Below are positions 8,184 to 16,223 of a stretch of DNA of 64,000 bases, piece by piece. The position numbers and the translations under genes are program-made. How positions within the stretch are numbered: position 1 is the stretch's first letter; each line of letters starts with the position of its first letter. The notes under the pieces were generated by a model, which was given only the letters and a program-made list of their open reading frames with translations, was not told the DNA's origin and searched no databases. The stretch is taken from assembly GCA_021808285.1 (NCBI GenBank), contig JAKBBV010000005.1, forward strand, positions 1-64,000, written 5' to 3'. The stretch is from Pseudomonadota bacterium (GTDB lineage: Bacteria; Pseudomonadota; Alphaproteobacteria; Caulobacterales; Caulobacteraceae).

Positions 8184-9992
8184 GTGAACGCAGAGGCGGC
8201 CAGCTCTGATCGCTCCGGGCCCTCTCCGTCCGCGGCGGGGCGTCCGGCGCTCCTGCGCCTGTGGCTGCATCTGGTCGTCCTTCTGAGAACCCAGATCCGG
8301 GCCAGTGAGATCTGGTTGGCGGTGATATGCGCCGGGGTCGGGCTTGCCGCCGGCCTGGGCGCGGTGGCCACAGCGCTGTCCGCGCACCTGCTTCAGGGCC
8401 TGCTCTACGGAATTTCGCCGCTGCGGCGGCTTTCCACCATCCCCCTTGTCCCACTGGAGCGGCTGCCCATCCTGCCCCTGGGCGGCCTGAGTCTGGGCCT
8501 GATGACACTGTGGTGGGCGCGACGTCGCCCCGGAGTCATCGTTGACCCGGTCGAGGCCAACGCCCTGCACGGCGGTCGAATGTCCCTGCGCGACAGCCTG
8601 TTCGTGGTCGCCCAGTGTCTGTCATCCAACGGTTTTGGCGCTTCGGTGGGCCTGGAGGCGGCCTACGCCCAGCTGGGCGGGGCCTTCGCCTCGATCACCG
8701 GGCGCGCGCTCAACCTTCGCCGCACGGACCTTCGCACCTTCGTCGGCGCCGGCGCCGGCGCGGGCATAGCGGCGGCCTTCGGCGCCCCTCTCACCGGGGC
8801 GTTCTACGCTTTCGAGATCGTCATCGGCGCCTATACCACGGCCAATGTAGCGCCTGTGGTCATGGCCGCCCTGGCCGGGGCGCTGGTGAGCCGCCTCCTG
8901 GGTGTCGACAGCCTCGTGATCCGAATGCCCGCCACGGACATCGTCTCGGCGCTGCACTACCTGATCTTCGCCGGTCTGGGCCTGATCTGCGCGGTCTACG
9001 GGATCCTGATCATGCGCGCCGTGGCCCTGGTCGACCGGACGGTCTCGCTTCTGCCCCTGCCGCGTTGGGCGAGGCCGGCCCTGGGCGGCGTCCTCCTCGC
9101 GGCGATCGCCTTCTATGAGCCGCAGACGCTGTCCGCCGGCCACGGCGCCTTGCACCTGGGTCTGGAGCAGAGCCTCGGTCCGCGCGCCCTGGCGCTGCTT
9201 GTGGCGGCCAAGACCTGCGCCTCCATTCTGGCCCTGGGATTCAGTTTCCGCGGCGGCCTCTTCTTCGCCTCTCTCTACCTTGGGACCCTAGTGGGGCGGC
9301 TGTTCGTGGTGGTCCTGGCGGCGATCGGTCTGCATACGGGGATCGACCCGGTGGCCGCCTCGCTCGTGGGCATGGGCGCCATGGCCGTGGCCATCATCGG
9401 CGGCCCATTCACCATGAGCTTCCTGGTGCTGGAGACCACGGGCGATTTCGGTTTGGCGGCAGCGACCTTGGCCGCGGCGATTGTCGCCAGCCTGATGGTG
9501 CGGGAGACCTTCGGCTACTCTTTCTCCACCTGGCGGCTGCATCTGCGCGGCGAAACCATCCGCAGCGCCCATGATGTGGGCTGGCTGCGTTCACTGACGG
9601 CCGGGCGAATGATGCGGCGTGACCGCCCCACTGCGCCCGCCGACATGCGGGTCGAGGACTTCCGCTTGCAGTTCCCCCTCGGGTCGGTGCGAACAGTCTT
9701 CGTCGTCGACGGGCAGGGGGCCTATGCCGGGCTGGCGCCTGTCGCCGCGGTCCATGCGGAGAAGGATGGCGCCCGGCTCATTGGCGATCTGTCGGTGCTG
9801 AGAGACCGCGCTCTAATGCCTGATATGACGATCAAGGACTGTATGGCGGTATTCGACGCAACGGCCAGCGATGAGCTTGCGGTGCTGGATGAGGCGGGCA
9901 GGCCTCTGGGCGTCCTCTCGGAGGCCTATGCGACCCGACGCTATGCCGAGGAGCTCGAGAAGGCCCGCCGCGACCTCACCGGAGGCGACTGA
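8184..9992 (+). CDS. ClC-family chloride channel/antiporter with C-terminal CBS-like region
   Basis: Voltage-gated chloride channel family membrane protein of 602 aa. About 10 hydrophobic helices span residues 35-430. The gating-glutamate region is GASVGLEAAY (E retained where the canonical motif is GKEGP), followed by AFGAPLTGAFYAFE, a clear ClC pore signature. The canonical GSGIP segment is replaced by VDPVEANAL and the GGxFxPS segment reads GGLFFASL, so two anion-coordinating positions differ from ClC-ec1. Residues 480-590 look like a CBS pair (DMTIKDCMAVF, LAVLDEAGRPLGVLSE). The start is a GTG at 8184, the first start codon after the upstream stop in this frame. It converges on the GPH transporter with a 6-bp gap. 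Ion selectivity is unknown. Confidence 0.85.
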   Translation: MNAEAASSDRSGPSPSAAGRPALLRLWLHLVVLLRTQIRASEIWLAVICAGVGLAAGLGAVATALSAHLLQGLLYGISPLRRLSTIPLVPLERLPILPLGGLSLGLMTLWWARRRPGVIVDPVEANALHGGRMSLRDSLFVVAQCLSSNGFGASVGLEAAYAQLGGAFASITGRALNLRRTDLRTFVGAGAGAGIAAAFGAPLTGAFYAFEIVIGAYTTANVAPVVMAALAGALVSRLLGVDSLVIRMPATDIVSALHYLIFAGLGLICAVYGILIMRAVALVDRTVSLLPLPRWARPALGGVLLAAIAFYEPQTLSAGHGALHLGLEQSLGPRALALLVAAKTCASILALGFSFRGGLFFASLYLGTLVGRLFVVVLAAIGLHTGIDPVAASLVGMGAMAVAIIGGPFTMSFLVLETTGDFGLAAATLAAAIVASLMVRETFGYSFSTWRLHLRGETIRSAHDVGWLRSLTAGRMMRRDRPTAPADMRVEDFRLQFPLGSVRTVFVVDGQGAYAGLAPVAAVHAEKDGARLIGDLSVLRDRALMPDMTIKDCMAVFDATASDELAVLDEAGRPLGVLSEAYATRRYAEELEKARRDLTGGD

Positions 9993-9998
9993 GCCGTA

Positions 9999-11546
9999 TC
10001 AGGGGGCGGCGCCGTCCAGCGCCACTGCAGCGCCTGCCTCCTTCACGGCCTCGCGCCGCGCCGCCAGGGCCTGGAGCGTCTGGGCGTGGCTCTCACGGGT
10101 GATTTTATAGCCGGTGAGCAGCAGAAGGCCGGCGACATAGAGGCCCGCCAGCATGGGCGCGTAGACTAGAGCCATATCGCGGATGATAGGCGCCGGGACC
10201 TGGCCGGGCTTGGCTCCGGCTGGAAAGTGGATCAGGGCGAGGATCAGGCTGGCGGTGAATATGCCCACCCCCGAGACCGCCTTGGCCACCAGGCTCGATG
10301 CCGAGAAATAGAGACCTTCCGAGCGTCGCCCGGTCTTCAGCTCCCCGTCCTCCACCACGTCCGCGATCATGGCTGAGACCAGGGTCGAGGCGGCTATGCC
10401 CATGGCCACTGTAATGATGGACTGAACGAAGATGATATCGAACAGGGCCGGGCTGTGGTTGGGCGGCATCAGACCGGCCAGACGCAGGAGCATCGGAGCG
10501 AGACCGGTGGAGACCGACGCGATGATCAGGAGGATGGCGAGCGGACGCTTGCCGAACCGCCGTGACAGGGGGGCGACGACGAACAGGGCCAGGAAGGCCG
10601 AGGCGAAGACGCCAGCGACGAGGAGCGAGAACTGCCGGGAGCTGAACTCCCAGAAATAGGTGTTGAAATAGATGTTCATGGAGGCGCTCAGCCCCGTGGC
10701 CATGGCCGTCATCAGGCCCGACAGGGTGAGGAACAGGAAGGAACGGTTCGACCAGGTCTCGGCCATTTCCTTGAGCGTCTCCCACACGCTCTTTCGGGCC
10801 CTTGGCGGCGGGGTGAAGGCGAGGGCGCGCCTCTGCGTGCCGGCGGCCGAGATCAGGATGGTGACGAACATGATCGCCGCGGCGAGTTCGCCGTAACGAG
10901 CGAAGCCCGCCGGGTTGGTCTGGCCGGTCTTGTGGGTCGCATCCGGAACCAGCAAGAAAGTGAAGGTGATCAGATAGAGGAAGAGCCCGCCCACCCAGGC
11001 GAAGAAATAACGAAAGCTGAGTAAGGCCGTGCGCTCGTCATAGCCCTGCGTCAGCTCTGCGGCGAGGGCGGAGCTGGGCACCTCATAGAAGGTCAGGAAG
11101 GTGCGGATAACGACAGCCGTCCCCACCAGGTAGGAGAACGTGGCCGGCGTTGACCAGCCGCGCGGTGGACTCCACAGGGCGAGATAAGAAAGCGCCACAG
11201 GCAGGGCGGCAGCGTACATGAAGGGGTGTCGCCGCCCCAGTCGGGACCGCCAGGTGTCGGAGACCTGGCCGACGATCGGATCGAGGAAGGCGTCGCAGAC
11301 CATAGCCAGCATGATCGCCAGCCCGACCAGGGGAGCGGACAGCCCGACCACCTGATTGTAAAACAGCAGCAGCAGATAGCTGAAGCCGTTGTCCTTAATG
11401 CCGAAGGCCACTGAGCCCAGACCATAGAGCAGCTTCAGCGGGATCGGGAGCGCAGCGCTGCGATGCCGGAGCGAGGGGGCGCTAGGCGAGTGGGAGACGG
11501 GCGTGGGGGAGACGGGCGCGGGGGTCGGAGTCGCCTGAGCCGTCAT
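9999..11546 (-). CDS. GPH-family sugar/glycoside:cation symporter (MFS)
   Basis: A glycoside-pentoside-hexuronide:cation symporter related to MelB and XynB-type carriers, importing sugars or glycosides with H+ or Na+. The diagnostic N-terminal pattern is GLGSVAFGIKDNGFSYLLL, then FLDPIVGQVSDTWRSRLGRR (the GPH loop 2-3 signature) and twelve hydrophobic stretches over 515 aa. The first 30 residues are Pro/Ser/Thr-rich and probably disordered. It stands alone on this strand with no adjacent glycoside hydrolase, so the substrate cannot be inferred. A divergent small membrane protein gene begins 150 bp upstream. Confidence 0.85.
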   Translation of the reverse strand: MTAQATPTPAPVSPTPVSHSPSAPSLRHRSAALPIPLKLLYGLGSVAFGIKDNGFSYLLLLFYNQVVGLSAPLVGLAIMLAMVCDAFLDPIVGQVSDTWRSRLGRRHPFMYAAALPVALSYLALWSPPRGWSTPATFSYLVGTAVVIRTFLTFYEVPSSALAAELTQGYDERTALLSFRYFFAWVGGLFLYLITFTFLLVPDATHKTGQTNPAGFARYGELAAAIMFVTILISAAGTQRRALAFTPPPRARKSVWETLKEMAETWSNRSFLFLTLSGLMTAMATGLSASMNIYFNTYFWEFSSRQFSLLVAGVFASAFLALFVVAPLSRRFGKRPLAILLIIASVSTGLAPMLLRLAGLMPPNHSPALFDIIFVQSIITVAMGIAASTLVSAMIADVVEDGELKTGRRSEGLYFSASSLVAKAVSGVGIFTASLILALIHFPAGAKPGQVPAPIIRDMALVYAPMLAGLYVAGLLLLTGYKITRESHAQTLQALAARREAVKEAGAAVALDGAAP

Positions 11547-11695
11547 TCATTCACTCCGCCTGTCGCGTTCGCCCTCGCCTTGGGCCCAAGGGGTGCGCGA
11601 TTTGGGACGAGAGCGTCAAGGGGCGGCGCCGGTCTCGCTCTCGCCAAAAGTGATGGCTGTGGGGCATAGGTCAGGGCTTGGTGAGGCGAGGGGCG

Positions 11696-12172
11696 ATGTC
11701 GGACGATTCCCAAAGAGGAGCGGCAGGGTGGCGGTTGAACCTGTGGCGCGAAGGTCCGGCCTGGGTCGCCTCGGGTCTTCTCGCCCTGGCGGCGGCGGCG
11801 GCGTGGCTAATCGCGGGGCCGCTACGCACTGAGGCCATGAGTCTGGCTCTTGTCTGGGCTGGCGCGGTTCTCGCCTTTCAGGCCGGGGAGAGGCGGGGCC
11901 GAGCCCTCGCCGCCGAAGAGGGAGGCGCAGAGCAGGATCGCTCTCGTGTGGGGCGCGCCGCGCGGGTCTCGGCGCCCTGGCTATTCGCGCTCGCTGTAGG
12001 CTCCATGCTGGCTCTGCAGCCGCTCGAGTCCCTGGCCTTTCTGATGGCCGGCCAGGCCAGCCTCGCGATTACCGCCGCGCCCCAGCCCGACCCGCTGCGC
12101 CGTTTCGGCCCAGCCATGCTCGCCTTTGTCAGCCTGGCCCTGATCGGCTCGCGGCTGATGTTTGCGGTGTGA
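11696..12172 (+). CDS. Small membrane protein of unknown function, possibly DUF3429-like
   Basis: A 158-aa protein with four hydrophobic segments (roughly residues 22-42, 48-65, 92-115 and 135-155) joined by a charged cytoplasmic-type loop near residues 65-90. The segment SLALVWAGAVLAFQAG is loosely like the DUF3429 pattern, but I cannot confirm the family. ATG 11696 is chosen because GAGGCGAGGGG precedes it; the ORF-track start at 11678 adds six residues that overlap this ribosome-binding site. It lies tail-to-tail with phnX (8-bp gap) and is not part of the phosphonate operon. No function is assigned. Confidence 0.7.
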   Translation: MSDDSQRGAAGWRLNLWREGPAWVASGLLALAAAAAWLIAGPLRTEAMSLALVWAGAVLAFQAGERRGRALAAEEGGAEQDRSRVGRAARVSAPWLFALAVGSMLALQPLESLAFLMAGQASLAITAAPQPDPLRRFGPAMLAFVSLALIGSRLMFAV

Positions 12173-12180
12173 GGGGGGCC

Positions 12181-12981
12181 TCAGCCGTTCGCTCGAAGCC
12201 GCGCGGCGATGGCGTGGACCACTGGCAGGAGGTGCGAGACATCCTCAATGACAAAGTCGGCGCCTGCGGCGCGAAGGTCGGCCTCAGCGGCGGCGCGGCG
12301 GGCGGCCCGGTCGGTGTCGGATAGGGCGAGGTAGGTCTCGAGGTCCAGCCCGACCCCGTTGCCCGAGGCGGCGACGCCCACGGTCCAGCACCCGGCGAGA
12401 CGGCCCTCTTCGATGCCCACCGCCGCGTCGTCCACCTTGATGCAGGCGCGCGCCGGCCAGGCGTCCAGCTCCACCAAGGCTTTCCAGGTCATCAGAGGCG
12501 CGGGTCGGCCGCTCGGCGTCTCCCCGGCACAGACTACTGTCTCGGGTTCGTAGCCCGCCGCAGCCGCCGCAGGCAGTATCTCGGCCATCATCTCCCGCGT
12601 GTAGCCAGTCCCCGAGCCGATCTTGACGCCCAGCGCGCGCAGGGCGCTGGCGGTGTCCGCCGCCCCGGGGATCAAGCGAGCGCTGTTCGCTGCCGCTGTG
12701 CGCATGGCCGGCTCCAGTCGGGCGTAGAGACGCTCCACCGCCGCCTCATCCGGCGCGACGCCATATCGAGCGCTCCAGGCCTCGGCGATGTCGGGGGCGG
12801 CGAGGATCAGGCGCAGATGGTCGAGCTTGGCCCGTCCCATGTCGCGCCGGGCGATGGGCTCGGGAAGCACGATGCCGGCCTCGGCGAACACCCCTATCAA
12901 CGCCCGAATCGGCGCGGTGCAACCAAAGTCGATCATGGTGCCCGCCCAATCGAAGATCACCGCCTTGACGGGGAAGCTCAT
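12181..12981 (-). CDS. phnX: Phosphonoacetaldehyde hydrolase (phosphonatase)
   Basis: HAD-superfamily enzyme that cleaves the C-P bond of phosphonoacetaldehyde to acetaldehyde and phosphate. Seen: the HAD nucleophile segment AVIFDWAGTMIDFG (Asp nucleophile, with the PhnX-type Ala-Gly-Thr), the Schiff-base lysine segment MGRAKLDHLR in the cap domain near residue 50, GSGTGYTREMM (motif II) and KVDDAAVGIEEG (motif III acidic pair). At 266 aa it matches true phosphonatase (TIGR01422-like) rather than the shorter PhnX-like group. Its ATG overlaps the stop of the upstream FAD oxidoreductase by 4 nt (ATGA), so the two are translationally coupled. It is the last gene of the TBDR operon and makes that operon's chemistry explicit. 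No phnW transaminase is nearby. Confidence 0.93.
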   Translation of the reverse strand: MSFPVKAVIFDWAGTMIDFGCTAPIRALIGVFAEAGIVLPEPIARRDMGRAKLDHLRLILAAPDIAEAWSARYGVAPDEAAVERLYARLEPAMRTAAANSARLIPGAADTASALRALGVKIGSGTGYTREMMAEILPAAAAAGYEPETVVCAGETPSGRPAPLMTWKALVELDAWPARACIKVDDAAVGIEEGRLAGCWTVGVAASGNGVGLDLETYLALSDTDRAARRAAAEADLRAAGADFVIEDVSHLLPVVHAIAARLRANG

Positions 12982-14129
12982 GCGTCGGCTCCTGCGGGGA
13001 GGGACAGAAGGTCGGAAAGGACGGCTTCGGCCAGAGCAAAGCCGGTGGATGCGCCGGTTCCGCTGGTGACCATGACCAGCCTCACGACGTCTTCCGGCGC
13101 GTCGACGAAGAAGGTGCGATCCGCGCAGGAGGCGTAAACGCCGGTCCAGCGCTCGTTGACGGGCGGCGCCGGCCGGCCCAGAGCACGGGCATATTCGTCC
13201 AGGATGTCAGCCTCCGCCGAGGCTGGAGCGAAGGGCGTGGGCAAACGCCCATAGTGGTGGCTATCGCCGACGATGAGACCGCCGTCCGCATCCTGGACAA
13301 GGATCAGGTGCACACCGTTGTCGAAATGACGCGGCTGCTCGCGCCGCAACTTGGCTTCCAGAGATCGGGCCTCCGGCAAATCCGCGTAACCACGATAGCG
13401 CACCAGGCTGAGATCCGACATCAGCGCGCTGGGCAGACGAAAGCCGGGGTCGGCCAGCTTGAGCATGGATAGGCGGCATCGCTCCGGATCATAGGCGGCG
13501 ATCCGCTCCGGATAGAGTCCGGTGAAGTCATCGCCGGGACAGACCACCACAGCGGACGCCTCCAGGGGCCCGCGGGAGGTGAGGAGGCGGGGAGGGGCGA
13601 TTTCCAGAGCCGCAGTCTCCCAGAAAAAGGCGACGCCAAGATCGGCGCCCAGGTGGCGGGCCAGGGCCGGGAGCGCGAGGCGCGAATCTACACGCAGGTC
13701 GTGGGGGCTGAAGAGAGCGGCGACGAGATCGGGGCCTCCGAGGCCGCCGCTTGCATCACGGAACTGCGCCGGGGTTAAGAGCCTGCAGCCCTCGCCCATC
13801 TCGGTCGCGAGAAAGGCCTCCAGGACGGCCGCCGCCTCGGCGGACCGTGCCGTGACGTGCAGACCGCGATGGGCGATCGGGATGCCAGCGGCTGGCGCGA
13901 CGATGTCCCAGACCTCCCGCGTGCGCCGCGCAAGACGCCAGCTTTCGCCACGCGCCTGTCCGGTCACGGTGATGAAGCCGAAATTGCGGATCGAGGCTCC
14001 GTCAGCCCGGGGATGGCGCTCGATCACGGCTACCTTCAGTCCCGCCCTGGCCGCCACATAGGCGTGGGCGAGGCCTACGATTCCGGCGCCGACGACGGCG
14101 AGATCATAGCCCTTGGCGTCTGGCGTCAT
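12978..14129 (-). CDS. FAD-dependent amine oxidoreductase, TIGR03364-like (phosphonate-associated)
   Basis: A DAO-fold (glycine oxidase/D-amino-acid oxidase-like) flavoprotein of 383 aa. The FAD-binding Rossmann motif is VVGAGIVGLAHAYVAA at the N-terminus, followed by the acidic ribose-binding position in AVIERHP; the C-terminus carries the TSGTGASTGFALAEAV segment common to DAO enzymes. The TIGR03364 group is known to sit beside phosphonatase genes and is proposed to oxidatively deaminate an aminophosphonate. Coupling to phnX (ATGA overlap) supports a product of phosphonoacetaldehyde, from aminoethylphosphonate or an N-methylated or hydroxylated relative (inference). The start at 14129 has GAGGGAG upstream and overlaps the preceding sulfotransferase gene by 26 nt. 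Confidence 0.82.
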   Translation of the reverse strand: MTPDAKGYDLAVVGAGIVGLAHAYVAARAGLKVAVIERHPRADGASIRNFGFITVTGQARGESWRLARRTREVWDIVAPAAGIPIAHRGLHVTARSAEAAAVLEAFLATEMGEGCRLLTPAQFRDASGGLGGPDLVAALFSPHDLRVDSRLALPALARHLGADLGVAFFWETAALEIAPPRLLTSRGPLEASAVVVCPGDDFTGLYPERIAAYDPERCRLSMLKLADPGFRLPSALMSDLSLVRYRGYADLPEARSLEAKLRREQPRHFDNGVHLILVQDADGGLIVGDSHHYGRLPTPFAPASAEADILDEYARALGRPAPPVNERWTGVYASCADRTFFVDAPEDVVRLVMVTSGTGASTGFALAEAVLSDLLSLPAGADA

Positions 14130-16158
14130 CGGCGGCTCCCTCGTTGCCGTAACGGGTCAAGGCGTCGCCCAGCACCGCCTTCAGGGGGCCCAGGTGGCGC
14201 TCGAACGGACGCCATGGCTCCAGGCCATCGCGGAAGATCGGCTGGCGCACTTGTTCAGAGCTGGGCGTGCGGATGGCGCGCGGGGTCTTGTGAAAATCCA
14301 GACAGGCCGGTTCGAAGGGCAGCCCGCAATAATCCAGGAGGCGACGAACGCCACGCTCCAGATCCTCGACCAGATGCTCATAGTGCACGCGCAGCACTCG
14401 GCCGGGAAGGACCGTATCCCAATGAACCATCAGATCCAGATAGGTGCGGTAGTAGCGGGCGATGTCCTCTGGGCTGTAGGCGAACTCCTGGCCATGGGCG
14501 AAGAGCTGCTTTAGGTTGCTGAAACAGCAGGCCAGGGGCTCGCGCCGGGCGTCGATGATCTTCGCCTTGGGCAGCATCAGGTGGATCAGCCCGACATGGC
14601 GAAAATTATTAGGCATCTTGTCAATAAAGTGCGGTGCGTCCCTGCGGCGGTAGGCGCGGGTCTCCGCGAGATAACGCTCGCCCAGGCGGCGGACATCGGC
14701 CTCTGTCAGATCCGCAAGGGACCCGGGATATCGAGGGCGGTCGAGATCGAGATCACGACCTTGGAGCTCGAGGGCGATGGCGGGGATCTCGGATAGCTCC
14801 TGCGTGCCCTCCACCTGGCTGTGTGACGCCAGGATCTGCTCGATGAGCGTCGAGCCGGCCCGCGGCAAGCCGACCACAAAGATCGGATCCGGAGCGTCGA
14901 GCCCCCACCCCTCGCGCCTGGCGAAGAAGGCCGGGGTGCAGACGCGCGCCTGCTCGGCCGTGTTGGTCTCGAAGATCTCCGGCCGATAGCGGCTCTCTGC
15001 GCGTTTGAGGCCATTGCCGGCTTCGTACCACCGCCAGGCCGCGTCCGCCTGGCCGCGATCCTCGAACGCTTTGCCGAGCGCGAAGCAGAGATGCCAGCGA
15101 TCCTCGGGGAGGGTGGTGTCGCTCGCCTCGGCCGCGAGCATGGCGGCGATCTCGTCGTCCTCGAAGACGTAACGCTTGAGATTGGCGAGGCTCCAAAAGG
15201 CGTCGCCGAAATCCGGTCGGATGCGCGCGGCGGCGCGATAGGAGTCGATCGCGTCAGCCGTGCGGCCCACGGTCTTGAGCGCGTGGCCGCGCCAAAGCCG
15301 AATGTCCGCCTCCAGAGTCGAGCCTGGAGCAACCCGCTCCAGCATCGTTTCATAAAGGCCTATCGCCGTCTCGGTTTCCCCCAGACCCACCGCGGCGGTC
15401 GCCGCGACGCTGAGATAGTCCAGATTGTCAGGCTCAAAGGCGAGAAGGGTCCTGGACTCCTCCCAGGCGCGGGCGTGGCGGTGACGCTTGAGCAGGGCCT
15501 GGGCATAATCCAGCCGGGCTCCGCGATGTTCGGGGGCGAGCAGGAGGGCGCCTTCGAGCAGGGCCTCGGCGTCGTCGAGCACGTCCTGAGCGAGGCCGAT
15601 CCGGGCCAGGAGCCGCATGGCTTCGGGGTGATGCCCATGGGTCTGCAGGAACCGCCGCACGAGGGCCTCGGCGGCGAGACTTTCCCCATCGGCGAAGAGT
15701 GCCGTGGCGCGCACGACGTCGGCCGGAAGCGCCTGTAGCGTTCGGACGTGGTCGGCGGCCGTGGCGGCGTTGGCGCCCTCGCCGACGAGGCGATAGACGC
15801 CCTCAAGCATCCGCCAACTCAGGGGAAGGGCGGGGTTGAGGTGCACGGCCTGGAGCAGGGCGGCGATGGCCCCTTGCGCATCCTTCTGGGCGATCCGGCA
15901 AAGCCCGCGCTCCTGATGCAGAAGGCTCCAGCGCGGCTGCAGGGTCTCCAGGCGGTCGAGGATATCCAGCGCCTCCTCGATCCGGCCAAGGCCGCGCTGA
16001 GCCGATGCGGCGATCAGGAGCAGATCGCGGTTGTCCGGATAGGACTCAAGGAGCCCAAGAGCGCCGAGGAGAGCCTCATCATGAGCCCGCTCCGCCTGGC
16101 GCCGGCGCAACTCGGCCACCCGCCGCTCAACCTCCGAACTCGTCTGATCGTCGGCCAT
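14104..16158 (-). CDS. TPR-repeat protein with C-terminal sulfotransferase domain
   Basis: A 684-aa two-part protein. Residues 20-400 are tandem tetratricopeptide repeats (helix pairs with recurrent Leu/Ala-x3-Gly-x2-Ala patterns). Residues 410-680 are a PAPS-dependent sulfotransferase-like domain, with the 5'-phosphosulfate loop FVVGLPRAGSTLIEQILASH and later DKMPNNFRHVGLIHLMLPKA. Such TPR-sulfotransferases commonly accompany TonB-dependent receptor genes in Caulobacterales and Sphingomonadales, but their role is not established. It lies 65 bp downstream of the TBDR and overlaps the FAD oxidoreductase by 26 nt. ATG 16158 is chosen; a GTG at 16212 would add 18 residues and has no visible ribosome-binding site. 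No signal peptide is seen. Confidence 0.85.
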   Translation of the reverse strand: MADDQTSSEVERRVAELRRRQAERAHDEALLGALGLLESYPDNRDLLLIAASAQRGLGRIEEALDILDRLETLQPRWSLLHQERGLCRIAQKDAQGAIAALLQAVHLNPALPLSWRMLEGVYRLVGEGANAATAADHVRTLQALPADVVRATALFADGESLAAEALVRRFLQTHGHHPEAMRLLARIGLAQDVLDDAEALLEGALLLAPEHRGARLDYAQALLKRHRHARAWEESRTLLAFEPDNLDYLSVAATAAVGLGETETAIGLYETMLERVAPGSTLEADIRLWRGHALKTVGRTADAIDSYRAAARIRPDFGDAFWSLANLKRYVFEDDEIAAMLAAEASDTTLPEDRWHLCFALGKAFEDRGQADAAWRWYEAGNGLKRAESRYRPEIFETNTAEQARVCTPAFFARREGWGLDAPDPIFVVGLPRAGSTLIEQILASHSQVEGTQELSEIPAIALELQGRDLDLDRPRYPGSLADLTEADVRRLGERYLAETRAYRRRDAPHFIDKMPNNFRHVGLIHLMLPKAKIIDARREPLACCFSNLKQLFAHGQEFAYSPEDIARYYRTYLDLMVHWDTVLPGRVLRVHYEHLVEDLERGVRRLLDYCGLPFEPACLDFHKTPRAIRTPSSEQVRQPIFRDGLEPWRPFERHLGPLKAVLGDALTRYGNEGAADDARRQGL

Positions 16159-16223
16159 ATCCTGGGTTACGCGAGTGTCCGGGGCGGGGAAGAGGGCGTG
16201 AGCCCTCTTCACTATCAGATCGG

